Below, piece by piece: positions 47,116 through 59,331 of a DNA stretch of 64,000 bases (within the stretch, counting starts at the first letter, position 1; each line of letters begins with the position of its first letter). The translations under genes were made by a program, and so were the position numbers. Below the pieces are notes generated by a model that was given only the letters and a program-made list of their open reading frames with translations, searched no databases and was not told where the DNA came from. The stretch lies in assembly GCA_948567375.1 (NCBI GenBank), contig OX419755.1, positions 77,708,931 through 77,772,930 on the forward strand. The letters are read 5' to 3'. Source of the stretch: Lunularia cruciata (taxonomy: Eukaryota > Streptophyta > Marchantiopsida > Lunulariales > Lunulariaceae).

Positions 47116-47580
47116 TTTTCAACCCTCCTCCTCCTCACTTCCCTACACTCTCTTCCTGTTGCTGGTGAGAAATTGGAATTCCATCGGCATCCACACTCAA
47201 ACCCACATTCACAGCGCAGTACCGCTATCCATCCCCGCAATCTCTGTATGCGAACAACAATTCCAACAGCGCAACAGCCATTGAGAGTTCGTCAAAAAAA
47301 TCTGCTCCATTTCGTTATCTTTTCATAAGGCAGCTGTTCGGTGGGGCCAACCTCCTGTTGCTGCTCCGAATTCCTGGGTACACACAATGGAGACCGATTC
47401 AGTGTCCCATCCATTCATAACAAAAGCAGATCAGATGGATAATGCACGATTGGCTGTCCACACATCGATCTCTTGTTCTCTCTCTTTCTCTCCTTTGTCT
47501 CTTAGAACTCGAACTCTCACTATGTTCTTGTTTAAAGTCTGCATCGATCCATACACTGTCAACTTGGCTTAAATGACTTA
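47116..47580 (-). promoter_or_regulatory. Upstream region of the PPR gene
   Basis: GC-moderate sequence with pyrimidine-rich tracts (on the plus strand CTCCTCCTCCTC, 47128-47140, and TCTCTCTTTCTC near 47480) before composition becomes AT-rich. No clear TATA box. Plus-strand open frames here are shadows of the 5' coding and leader sequence. Confidence 0.35.
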
Positions 47581-48992
47581 GTACATGTTCTTATATATAA
47601 TTTTCTTGTGATGAACCATGGGCAGAGCTTACTTTTTAATATTTTAGAGGTATATAAATATATAAATGCAATTATATGACAAAAAGAATGAATATAAACT
47701 AGTCGTTTAATACTATTAGAATTACATTCAATATTTTTTTTCTTCAATCTAACTATTGATTGGTATGAAGATAATGACCATCGTTCGCTATTCTTGTTCT
47801 CTAATATTGATATACTTATGATACAACTTATATAAAAAGTTCTAATCATTCTCTTGTTCTCTAGTTTAGAAAATTTAAAATTTTAATTAAACATATATTC
47901 TTGAGTATCTTGTATGTTGTATATCATATAGGTTTATGTGGTTAAAGATGTATTTTATCTGATTTTGTGGTTTCAATTATCTTAAAGTATGATATTCTTT
48001 TCTCACAAAAGCTCAGGCAGAAGCATATGATCTATTGTAATATCTACTTTCAGTTATAACTATCATCCATATAATTAAGAGGAATTTTTTTAGATAACTT
48101 GTATTTGGCCTTATCTTCTTTTTATTCTTTACAAATTTTTTTGATCATGAAAGAAAGCAAATGGATTATTAATAAAAATATATGTATTTTTCATCAAATA
48201 GCAAAGTAAAATAGTTTTTCTTTAATACATTTACAAATGGATTATATAAACGTTCTTAACTAAATAAACATACAAACTTAATCATGATATTATAGTAATG
48301 AACAATTGATGAGAATTGTTTGGTGGTCACGAAAAGGAAAAAGATTGATAGGAATAATTACAAGTAACCTTCTTTTCAAAGACCTTATTCTTTGATGATT
48401 TATATCAAATATTATTTGATAAGTAATAATCTACTTCATTTTTTTCAATATAAAAATAAGCAAAAGTATACAAAATATTATATGCTCAAAATTATATACA
48501 AGTTATAATTCTAAGTTGCTTTTATCCTTGAAACCTTATCATGATGATTTTATTTATTTTATATACATAAGTATTATTATTTATATCTATCTAGAAATTT
48601 ATTTTAAATATTTAATATAAATGGTTCAACCACTTAAATAATATTCAAGCAATCAAGCATTGAACCACTTAATCTTGGTTTTCTTTGATGTATATAAATT
48701 CAAAATGCCTATTAAATAAAGATACCATTAGTGATACCTAGGCATATACTCTATATTTAAACTCTTGGATGGTATCATGAGCATTATGAAGATGATCAAA
48801 TTGCTCCTATATATTATTATGAAATGCATAATTATACTAAAGAACTTTGTATTGCACATGTATTTAATGTTATGAATGATTATATGCATGGTAAGGAGAG
48901 AATCAATTTCATATTGTTAATGATTCTTAGTGGTGATATTATCAATTTAATTCTTGAATAACATCGTTCTCACAAAGATGATAAAAAAGCTC
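47581..48992. other. Very AT-rich spacer, no gene
   Basis: Long A/T runs with few G/C. No open frame above about 95 codons and no motif recognised. It separates the gene island from the LTR array. Confidence 0.6.
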
Positions 48993-50644
48993 TAGCATGA
49001 TATTTGTAGCAGCAAAGCTAGTTTGTTTGTACATTAGAGTGTTAGTTTTGGCAATCATATTATATTAGTAGTTTCTCAAAGACTACTTAGTGATAGCCAG
49101 ATTTTGTGTTAGGACTATTGATTACACCGGTAGAGCTACCATATGCACCGTTAGGTAGACCATCAAATGAATTGTCAATGGCACCATTAGGGTTGGAGTT
49201 CTAGGTCATGAGGGGTGCACCTTCAAAGTGTAGCTCCAAAAAGCTCACTTCTTTGATGTTGAGCATTTGAGCTTCTAATTATAGTAGACAAAGGCCAATG
49301 AGCATCACATGGAGTCTCTTAACTAGAGTGGATGTGGCTTGATTATGTACTCCGAGCATGTTGATGGCAGTTTCTTGAGTTGAGAGTTGAGTTGTTGATC
49401 TGAGTTGAGTGTATGAACAAATTGATTACACCAAAGAAGTAAATTAGAGGGAAAATTGGGTGGGTGTAAGAATTGTAGGCATTGGTAGTATGTCCAAACT
49501 TGATGCGATCTATGGTACCTTTGATTGTTGTTACTTGATTTTGGTTTGAATTGATTGGATTGTGCACAAAAGTATTATGGATTTTTATTGGAGATTTGAC
49601 AATGGGGCGGACAATGTGCGGAATTGATGCCAAATTCTATGAATTTGAGATTGAATTGAGGAGTGAGTGTTTAATTTTGTCAATTGAAGAATTGATTTAG
49701 GAGTAAAAAGTTGAAATTTAAAGTTTGGTGGTGCACTCTAAGCCCAAGGTACAAAATTGGGGTCAGATTTGGGAACCCCTCTACTCAAATTAGAGATTTG
49801 GAGTTCTTTATCTCTCAAATTGGAGAGATTAGACTAATTTAGCAAAGGATTTAGCAGTTCTCTAGATTGGCAAAAGGTTTGGGTGTCTTTTAGAGTGGCA
49901 CAGGTCATCCAGAGTTGGAGGTTGCCTAAGTGTAGGTCAAATGTGGTAAAGGTTGCCTTAGTTATTGCTTGAGTTTATGGATGTTAGCCATATTGGAGAG
50001 GGTTCAAATTGGTAGAAGGTTTGGAGGTCTCTTAGAGTGACAAAAGTCATCTAGAGTGGGAGCTTGCCTAAGTTTAGCTTAAATTTGGTAGAGGTTGCCT
50101 TAATTAATGCTTGAGTTTGTGGATGTTAGCTATATTGGAGAAGGTTCAAATTGGCAAAAAGAAAGGCTTTATTTGGTTAAATTTTGGCATGTAGAAACAT
50201 AAGGTTGTGGACTAGAGAGGCTATAAAGCCTAGAAGAGCCAATAAGCCCGCTTGTTGGCATGAGGCTAGCTAATTTAGATGAGTTTTTGGTAGTTGTTTG
50301 ACAAAATTAGCCCATCCTTCAAGATTGTGCGCAATAAGGTTTGAACCTTGGATCTTTGGTTCTTAAATTGGTACTCAATTGGTCCACCATTACTTGTTAT
50401 CTTAAGGACTTGTGGTTTCATATATATACTTATGTAGCTTTGGCTAGGAGACTACATTTGATTTTGTTCTTGGTGATCTTAGTAGCATAAGAGTACATAG
50501 ATATTCTTATTATATCAAATACCAAATGGTAATAAGGTTAGCCAATTTTGGCTTTATGAGAGTGAGGGTTATTGTCTAAATTCTTATGAGTGGACCTCCT
50601 CTATTCTCTATTTCTTGTTGGTGTATCATGTTTGTATGAGGTGC
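48993..50644 (+). repeat. LTR1 of a Ty3-type element (first LTR of a tandem LTR-gag-LTR-gag array)
   Basis: Aligns along its length with 59332-61214: the start TAGCATGATATTTG corresponds to TGTCATAATATTTG, then GAAGCTAGTTTG-type sequence, GATTTTGTGTT, CACTTCTTTGATGTTGAGCATTTGAG, CTCTTAACTAGAGTGG, and TTTGAACC...TTGGTCCACC. The end is placed just before the primer-binding site. It contains an inverted tRNA-like SINE relic at about 50280-50400, also present in LTR2, so that insertion predates this LTR pair. Confidence 0.75.
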
Positions 50645-50646
50645 TT

Positions 50647-50658
50647 TGATATTAGAGC
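50647..50658 (+). promoter_or_regulatory. Primer-binding site, initiator Met-tRNA type
   Basis: TGATATTAGAGC matches TGGTATCAGAGC, the usual plant LTR-element primer site complementary to initiator Met tRNA, with two transitions (G to A, C to T). A second site with a one-base insertion, TGGTATTTAGAGC, follows LTR2 at 61217-61229. Confidence 0.75.
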
Positions 50659-51416
50659 ATAGGTGCTCTTGATAATAAGGCTATAGTGATTACCAATCAA
50701 ACTACCTATGGTTTTCTTTTCTTTTCTTTCTTTGATGACCTACAAATCATGAGAGTGCATGTTATGACGGCAAGTAATAGATAATCCTTTTCCCTAATGT
50801 GGTTAACATGGTTAGAGTTACATTAGTGCGTGGCGCTTGGTGGTTGGTGGCATTTGGTGGTTAAGATTGCAATTTAGTGTAGATTTTTGTGATGGAGTTC
50901 TCTAGGATTCTAGAGGAGACTTTGCTATAGTATGCAAGGGGTTTATACCAAGTGGCATTTGATTTCAATCCATATCTCAAGTTATAATGAGTGAGGAGAT
51001 TGATTCCCATTTGGAGTCTAACATGGGAGTTTATTCAATTTAGAATGCACATTGTATGTCCACACTATTGTTATGAGATATAGACAAGATTTATGGAATG
51101 TCCAAAGGCCTCAAGTGCTTCTCTAGTATAATGGGTACCATTGAGTTAGATGATCTGATATAGCAGTCTGATAGTTGGTGTGATCTATAACAAATATAGG
51201 ACTCAACTTTATTCACCACTTTCATAGCATGGAAAAAATTGTTCTAACACTTAGAGGGTCTACCAATGGATGACTACTATGAGTTCAAGAGAGCTTACTT
51301 AGAGGAGATTGAGCTATGGAGATAGTATTGATCTCCAAACTATATCCATATCAATCCATTAATATCCATGAATTCTAGCTCTAGTAGAGTTGATGTATCT
51401 AGTGGAGGTGCATTAG

Positions 51417-54400
51417 TATGACAACTTAACAAGTATTACTTTTGCAGTAATCAAGTAAGTAAAGTTTGTTCCCACAGAGATACGAGTAAAAAATGGTCAA
51501 ATATGAAGCAAATAGTAACAATTTAGTTCTTCTTGGTTGCATCTTTAATCTCTCAGCAAGCACTGATCACAGGAACAAGCATTGATCACAGTCTCATCAC
51601 AAATTACACACTCATAATCACAATACTATCCAATCTTTCCAAACCAACTTCAATTGTGATGATTTAGATTCTCACAAAGATGGCTACTTCACTACAAAAC
51701 AACTTCACCTCAGAATTGCATTCCACCCTTCCAATGAAGGCACAATTTCCTCAAACTGAATTGCTTCATATCAAACTCACATTGCACTCACAAATGTAGA
51801 ATATTACCAACACTATAATTCCTCTCAGATCTGTCAAGGCATTGCTTGATTGCACTTCACTCAAGATCAAACACATAGAATGAAGATCAAGACTGCTGAA
51901 TCCAACATCCAACAAGCACACTAACTTGCACTTTGAAATTCTCCACTCACTTAGAAACACAAACACAAAATTGATACTTGGAATTAAGCTCAAGCGATGA
52001 GCACTAAACTCAACACTTTGCTTTATCTATCTTCATAAATTATCAATACTAAACAACATAACACTATGAATGCCTCCTTTAAATAGACAAGGCACTTTGA
52101 CTGTGAGATAACTAAAATACCATTCTACAACAACTTTACCAACCTGTAGAACCAAAATGACAATGCACATCTTCATATTTGCCTCTTCAAATCTCAAAAC
52201 TATTGCTACTCCAATCTGATGTCAACCTCAACTTTGGCTTCAAAACCCAATGTTCCTTCATAAATTTCACTCTCTTTGGGTCTATCTGATTCTATTATGC
52301 CCTTTACTAATTTTATCACTACTTTACTACAATCTGCAATTGAGACCATGGATAATCTATCTATCTCTTCATCTTTTGACCCACTCTTCTCTAATGTCTC
52401 CGATAACTAATCCAAAGGCACTTGCACTCCTATATCTGCTACTTTGGACTTCTTATCTTTCTTCACACTACTCCGAAGTCTCTCTAACTTTGAATTTACT
52501 AAATCTAATCTGAGACATACATTGTCTCCTCCTCCCATGTTATCAATTGTTGCATGGAACTCTTGCTCTTTTGTGCCAGCATTGTCTTCATCTTGTTGCT
52601 AAACTTCCATTTCATCCTTCACTCCATGGTGTAAGCTTTGGTTCTTCTTCTTCTCCCAAGTCTTCTGACCTGTACTTGGCTTTGCCTTCTTACTCCTCTG
52701 CCCCTAACGACTGATCAATCACTATAATGTATTACTTCAGGTTCACCTTCCTTGTCTTCCTAGGTTGGACCAACAACATACTCTCCTTGGGATGACTTCT
52801 CTTCCTCATCTTTGGGATATTAACCTCAATCCTCATGTGTTGCCCTGTCCTTGCATAGTACTCAACACTACTTCAGATGTGTTGGATATACTATTGTTCC
52901 TCCTCATCCGCTATTTTTTGCAAGTCCTAATGAAAGTGAGATACCATCTTCCTTTGCTCTGTCTCTTTCATCAAGTTCAACCTGAAGTAGAAATATGCAG
53001 CAAATGGCACCAAGTAGTGTGGAACGTCTCAATCTCTCTAGCACCATACCATTTGTCTCATTCTTTGATGAAAACACTTTGCCCAATTCATTGGCGCTCC
53101 CGCAAACATCTTATGGAAGAACACCGCTTGGTGCTTCATCACATATGTAGTGCGATCAGGCTTGAAGAGTTCCATCATCATCCCAACAATACTTTGCCTG
53201 ATTGGGTCTTGATAGATATCTACTTTGTACCCGTTCTTTGTGTACAACATTGTCGTTGAGAAATGAATCTGCACGTGTCACTAGTGCAGGTTGGTATGGG
53301 AGTTGTTTTCTTTCATTATAGTGACTTTGGATTTATTTTGTGTTACTGTGTGTCACAAATATCTTTCATGCCATTATGAGGTCAAAAGTTTTGTTAATTT
53401 TTTGTAAGCTTGAAAGCTTTGAAATGAGGCATAAACTCAAGAGTATCTATTAATTTGCATGAAAATGGGAGTTCTTTTTGGAGTTACACATTCTAGGGGC
53501 TTAGATTTATGCTGCACAAGCTCAAGACTAATTTTTTCAGGTTATTGGGGTCTTAGAAGCATTCTTTTTCAGTTTAGGAATGCTTTGAGAGATCTTACGG
53601 AAAAACAATTCCAATGGAAGAAGTGACAAAGAAGGAAGGGTTTAAGGAGAGTTTTTTTGAGGAAATACTTCAGGCTCATTTTGCTGATATTGCTTATGCT
53701 AAGGGAGTTAACGAGGGAGAGAAGAGAAAAAGAATTTGGAGATCTTGTGAAGGGAAACAAAGGAATTTTTTTTCAAGAGGAAGGGGCCCTATGAAGGAGC
53801 AAACAAAGAACTTTTTGGAAGGAGTTGCATTTTTTGAGGGAAGAGAGGTGAGGATGGGGAGGAGTGAGCTTAAGGGAAGGGTAATAGGGAATTGGGAGAT
53901 TGAAGGAAGAAAAAAGAAGATTATAGAGCAGTTTGGAGTGATATGTTTCAAAGGGAAAAGTCAGGGATTGACAATAAATATCAAAAGGAAGATCAGGGAT
54001 TGACAAGAAAGATCAAAAGGATTTGCCTTCGAGAAGGATGTGAACAGTTTCGGGAGATTGTGTAATCATTCAGAGAAAAGAATGTGAAGAACAGGAAGTG
54101 AGTTGGTCGAGAGAAGACTATGGAAGATTTTGGGAGAAGAACAAGAAGTGAGAAGAGTTTGAGAAGAAAGTGTTAGATTTTGGGAGAAGGACAGCAAGAG
54201 GATTTGCTTCAGGAAGGGTGTGAACAGTTTGAACAAGAATGTGAAGTTTTGAGAGAAAATCAGGAATTAACTTGGTTGGAGAGGAATGTGAGGGTTTTTG
54301 GGAGAAGAACATGAAGTGAGAAGGGTTCGGGAGAATATCAAGAATTGACTTGGTTGGAGAGGAATGTGAGGGTTTTGGGAGAAGGACAGTAGGAAGGATT

Positions 54401-56592
54401 TGCCTTTGGGAAGGATGTGAACAGTTTTGGGAGGATGACAAAGAGGTTTTGGGAGAATGAGAGAGAAGGTATGTTTCAAGAGATTGTGTTATTGTTTAGA
54501 GAAAAGAATGTGAAGAACAAGAAGTGAGTTGGTCAGGAGAAGACTGTGGGAGATTTTGGGAGAAGAGCAGGAAGTGAGAAGAGTTTGGGAAGAAAGTGAA
54601 GAATGGGAGAAGGACAGTAGGAGGATTTGCTCTCAACAAGAGTGTGAACAGTTTGAAGAGAATGTGAAGTTTCGGGAGAAAATTTTGCAGGACTAGGGTT
54701 TGCTGAAGTGTTGGAAGGAGAGAATGTGTTGCAGGAAAGGAAGACTTCAAATGTAAGAGTGTAGGAGACCAATGGTAAACCTGTGACAAGGGAGGAATTT
54801 TTTCCAAACTTGAGAGAAAAGCATGCAGTAGAGGAGGGAATTTGAAATGTGAAGAGTAGATGAACAGGCAGTGACAAGAGCTAGACAGAGGAAGAAACCT
54901 TTGAGAGGAGAAGAGGATCATTTTGAAGTGGTTCAGCTCATCTCAAGCAGGGAAGAGAAAAGATTCAAAGTAGGCTGACCTGTTTGAATGGAGTGAATCT
55001 GTATGATAGGGGCATAGGAGAATGAAGAGGTTTGGAAGGTGAGTTGCCTTGACCATTGTTGGATAGAGTATATGTGAAGTGCTCCAGCTAAGTTGACGAT
55101 TCATTGAAAAGCTTATTGCAGATGTTGTATAAACTAGAACTGTTTGGCTTGTCCAGAACTTGTGAACTCCATATTTTGGTATTCTTATGAATGATGAGTC
55201 CCAAAGTCAATGTGAATTTTGATCTATGGCTAGCGTTGAGAGAAAGCTCCATTCTAAGAGCTCTCAAACTGGTCTATGTGAATGACACAGTTTGATGAGT
55301 TGGGTGTCTGAGTTTGAGTCGGAATAGATCACTTGTTGTTATTCTCTTAAGAGACCACCTGACCCAGCTCTATGAGCGGCCAGATCCAGAACCATAGACT
55401 GAACTTAACTGGAAACTAAAATATAAAATAGGCAAGGATAAAACATAAATTTGAACCCCGCAAAACATGACCAATCATGTTAATATCAAGGACAAACATA
55501 GAACCTTCAATGAGAGCCAATCTCAAGAGTGATTGAAAACAACATGCTCTAGCAAAGAAGAAATTGTCAAACAATCCAGGAATAGATAGAGAGTGTCAAA
55601 CTACGGGAGACTTCAAGGCAATGAAAATAAGAAAAAATTGAGCACAAGCAGCCATGTGCCCGGCGCATGCTTGAGACCAACCAATTCCCGCTACAATGTA
55701 GTGAAGGAATTTTTGATTTCATCTGTCTCCTCCGTAGGCTCTCCCTTCCAAAGGAACATAGCCCTAGTTTCCTCACTTGCCTTTCTTCCTATGACCAATC
55801 TCCAATCTGACTCTGTCCATCAAGCCCAATTGGTTCACTTCCCTTCATTCTCGGGTCCCTCCTCACAATCATTCAAACCTACTTCTGCCATGAACCCTAG
55901 AAAACTCAATTTCCAATTCCAGTCCAAAAAAGTGATCCAAAGTCTATTCAGAACTTTGATATTGGCTATCATATCTAACCGTTGAATCACCAAATTTCTT
56001 ACTGCAAATGAAGGACCCTTCTTTGGCATTGTGTGATCTCTAATGCATGGTAGCTGAAAAATCTTGGTCTCAAGATCCTAACTCCTTCAGAATTGTTAAA
56101 CATCAAACTATTAATTAGCTTTGCTACAAGCACTCCTTTGGGTCAACTACTCAATGGCTTAGGATACTTGTGTGACATTTTGAAATCCACTCCATGAAGT
56201 CTCAATTTTATAGTTCTTCATTGATCAGTCATTCCTTTGTCACTCTTCACTAATACTCACACCTTTTGCATGAGTTCATCTTGGCATTGTCAAGTTTAGT
56301 CATTTGCCCCTTGGCCATTTTTCTTACTTGTACTTTCTTGATTGATAAATCCAAAGGAAAGTTGTTACACCATCTTTGCATTGGGTTGATCACCGCGAAT
56401 TGAATCCTTACTTTGGATTTCTTTGTGCCAAGTCTGATCCGAGTACTTCTATTCTGACATGAAGTCACTTTACTTTAGGTTCCAATATGAAGACACAATT
56501 CTTCTTCTTTTAACACAATTTGGATTCAGTACAACTTTGTCTATATACTTCTTTTGCAAAATAGAACAAATTTTTTTTTTATGGGTACCACA
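51417..56592 (-). mobile_element. Largest copy of the TG...CA coiled-coil element family, inserted in gag
   Basis: Ends are TATGACAACTTAACA (51417; TGTGACAAC in the other copies) and ATGGGTACCACA (56592). Target duplication is ATTAG (51412-51416) and ATTAA (56593-56597). The left 800 bp match 1613-2400 and, inverted, 5690-6455. The right about 900 bp match, inverted, 802-1612. The minus-strand ORF remains include NGYKVDIYQDPI and YVMKHQAVFFHKMFAG (53038-53274), LWKGEPTEETDEI (about 55710-55760) and C-terminal parts at 52240-52520; much of the acidic and coiled-coil part is deleted. About 2.4 kb of unrelated sequence (about 53276-55690) interrupts the N-terminal coding part. Length 5176 bp. 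Confidence 0.75.
53276..55690. mobile_element. Unclassified ~2.4-kb insert within the TG...CA element, with degenerate tandem repeats
   Basis: This stretch separates two pieces of the element's ORF that are adjacent in the 802-6455 copy. It has a plus-strand open frame 53614-54003 (starting MEEVTKKEGFKESFFEEI, strongly basic/acidic, no known domain). A G/A-rich block follows (about 54000-54700), built from two copies of a unit of about 380-420 bp (GGATTTGCCTT at 54019 and 54396; AGAAAAGAATGTGAAGAACA in both). Edges and target duplication are not clear. The long minus-strand frames opposite the purine block are composition artefacts. Confidence 0.5.
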
Positions 56593-57124
56593 ATTAAGTA
56601 GAGATGTTGCTACTATGAGTGGAGATATGTTATAAGAGGTGGTGCAATACTAAGGTTTAACTTTGTGGTGGAGTTCTTCCAATGCTTGAAGTAGAACTAC
56701 CAAGGAGCACAAATTGACAAGCTAAAGAGCTTGTAAGAGTTCCAATAGAAGGTTGGAAAGAGCCTACACAAGGCATACACTTGCATGAGACAATTGATCA
56801 ATTTCACTCAAGGAGTTACTAAGGCATAGGTTGGCCAATTTTTATATGAGATATTGAAAAAGGAGATGTAATATAGAGTACATGATGCTACATTGTTATA
56901 GGCTACCTCACAAAATTTGGTGGTGGTCTTTGGTTTGGCTAAGCGTATTGAGCTCAATATGGTGGAGGAGAGATTGGTGACATTTGGATTTGGTAGGAAG
57001 ACATCATACACAACTATTGCTTCTTCTTGAGTGTAGTAGAGTGCACCACACCATGTTGGCTTTTGAGTGTAGAGCGTACAACCTTGATTTTATGGAGCAA
57101 GTGGAGGGCCTAGTGCACCTAGAA

Positions 57125-58112
57125 TATAATATTTCAAGTACAAGAGAGCCACCAAGAGAAACATACAAAAAGAAACACAAGAGAAACACAAGGCTTCATT
57201 GCTCAATACTCCAATGCCCCAAAGGAACACCTTGTCTTTATTGTATAATAAAGAGGATGCTCTCCAAGAGAGCTCCACCCTTGGATCAGATACATAGATT
57301 GGTGACATATCAACAAGCTCCAACCTTAGAGTAGTTGCATAGATTGGTGAAATATTGATCCTTGTCTTATCTAATTGGTCAAACAAGTTTGATTAGAGGG
57401 AATCTTTGGGGAATCTTTCTATAAGAAGCTCAAAACCACATGGGTAAGGTACCATTGGAAAGCTCTTGATAAGCAAACAAGAAATCATGTAAACATGTAG
57501 ACAAAAATATTTGATAACCCATTAAGATTTTTCTCACAAGCCCCAATATATGATTGGCAACATAAAAACAATTCTAATCTTCAATTCCTTTATTCTCAAG
57601 GTGGGACAATTCCGCATGATTGGGGTATATACAAGCTACTAGTTGATATAAAATACCTCTATAACTTAAATCCATCAAAACAAAAGGCCTAGATAAGGCT
57701 CCAACTATAGGATTGGGTATGTGGGTGAGTGAATGGACTCCACTTCTTTTGCAATCAAGGGATGCTACAAGAAGTAATAATTAGTTTCTTTTCCATTATT
57801 GTAATGGCAACATCATTATCTAGAAGCTTGTGTGGAATTGTGAGACTAATCATCAGTGGAAGGGGAGAAAGGGACACTTTTATTTTTAGTGGGTAGGAGA
57901 AAATTCAATTTTTTAGCCCTAATTCATCTATTTAGGCCTCCAAAATCACCTTTGAAGTTTTAGGGGTGTTTTCAACCTCTCTCCTATTAATAGAAGTTCT
58001 CTTTTGGTCACACCTTTATCTAATCTATTTAGACCATCATATATAAAATCATTCCAAATATTACCAAGCCAATTTCCACCTCTAGATAATGTGTCTAGCT
58101 AATGGTATTACA
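57125..58112 (-). mobile_element. Inverted solo LTR of the chromovirus family
   Basis: The reverse complement begins TGTAATACCATTAGC at 58112, follows the 10661-11422 LTR (...TTTTGGAGGCCTAAATAG, TATTGTATAATAAAGAGG as TATA region) and ends near 57125 (TATTATA for TATTACA). Flanks TAGAA (57120-57124) and TAGAC (58113-58117) are a probable 5-bp duplication. It is longer (988 bp) than the other LTRs (762 and 731 bp), so it carries extra sequence, probably between 57460 and 57880. No internal region is attached. Confidence 0.75.
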
Positions 58113-59331
58113 TAGACCCTTACCCTCATTTGTTAGTCAACAATAGCCAATGAGTAGTGGTGTTGCTTGTTGGATTTGTGGTGGACCTTAGCACACAAGA
58201 GAGAGTGCAAATAGTGTAGTGATCATGATACCTTTGGAGTACCTTAGCCAACCTAGAGACAATGTGACCATTGCCAAAGATTTAGTCATATTAATGAACA
58301 ATGCTTTGACTTCCACCTTGAGTTACATAATAGTAGGGCTATTATGGCAAGAGGTAGAGGAGTTCCAAGTCATGGAGGATGAGGTGCTAGAGGACATATA
58401 CCTAGTAGGAGAAAAATACTTTCCCTTGCTTTTAATACAACCATAGTTACTTGGATTGAGCAATAGGAGCAAAGATTAGCTAGCATGACCATAGCTCAAA
58501 GTAGATCAAATTCAAGTGTTGAGGATTCCACTTCTTATGTCAATGATAAAGATGCCCTTGAATTCATATGTGGATCAACACAAGTGGATTCATTTATTGC
58601 AATCATTAGGAGTGTAATATGTGCTCCTAAGCCTAGAGTAGTTGGACCTATAGAGAGGAGAGGCTAGTAGACAAGTTAGACTTCCCTAGTCTTTCACACT
58701 TTTTGACAAATTATAGATGACATCCATGGCTCTTAGATGTTCTAATGCAAATATGGTAGGTGGTGATAGAGTGCATGATGGACTAAACACTAGTCAATCA
58801 CCTAATTTTACAAAATTCATGTCTAGTATAATGTTGAGGGCATCTTTGTCTACTATATGCTCTCCTTTGTTCTCATCTAGTGATATGTTTATATTGGATG
58901 TTGACACTGCTCCAATGTTTTGGTTGGTTGTCACACTTTTCAATAGTAAAGATGGTGTCGTTTTGCTTCTAGAGTAGAGATGGTTGCTGGTGGAGTCAAC
59001 GTGGTTGAGGAGCATAGGATCTATTTGGTTACCAATGGCTTGTGGTAAAAAACAACTACTAGGTTGGAGGAGTTACCTATTAGACCTACATCTGAACAAT
59101 TTTAGTTTAAACCTAAAGTCATCTTATTGGACAAATAGAGTGGGATTTTAAGTTTGGTAGGACCTTGAAAGAAGGTCTATACACCATAGAGGGTCTTATT
59201 AGAATCTAGTGTAACACATTATGTTGGAGAAGATTACAATTGTTGATCTTAGAATATGAGAGACCAAAGTGGAGAAATATACATTTTAGATCCAAACATC
59301 TCTAAGTGGTGGTTCCATCCAATATGTGGGG

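Larger units (their letters stand above)
50660..59331 (+). pseudogene. Internal region with gag only (interrupted): leader, gag, CCHC knuckle; pol missing
   Basis: Native sequence is 50660-51416, 56598-57124 and 58113-59331, about 2.5 kb. Leader and early gag are at 51220-51416 (LPMDDYYEFKRAYLEEIELW-like, aligned to 63249-63420). The conserved gag core is at 56650-56990 (YQGAQIDKLKSL, SLHKAYTCMRQLI, KRIELNMVEERLV). A zinc knuckle starts at 58168 (CWICGGP, TAG for Gln, then HTRES, with the last Cys out of frame by one base). No RT, RNase H or integrase is seen before the polypurine stretch (ATGTGGGG, about 59324-59331), so this copy is an internally deleted, gag-only derivative. Stops are mostly former CAG codons. 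Confidence 0.7.

Noticed and set aside
54118-54921. Several overlapping minus-strand ORFs rich in Ser/Pro/Leu
   Set aside because: Composition artefacts opposite the G/A-rich tandem repeats.
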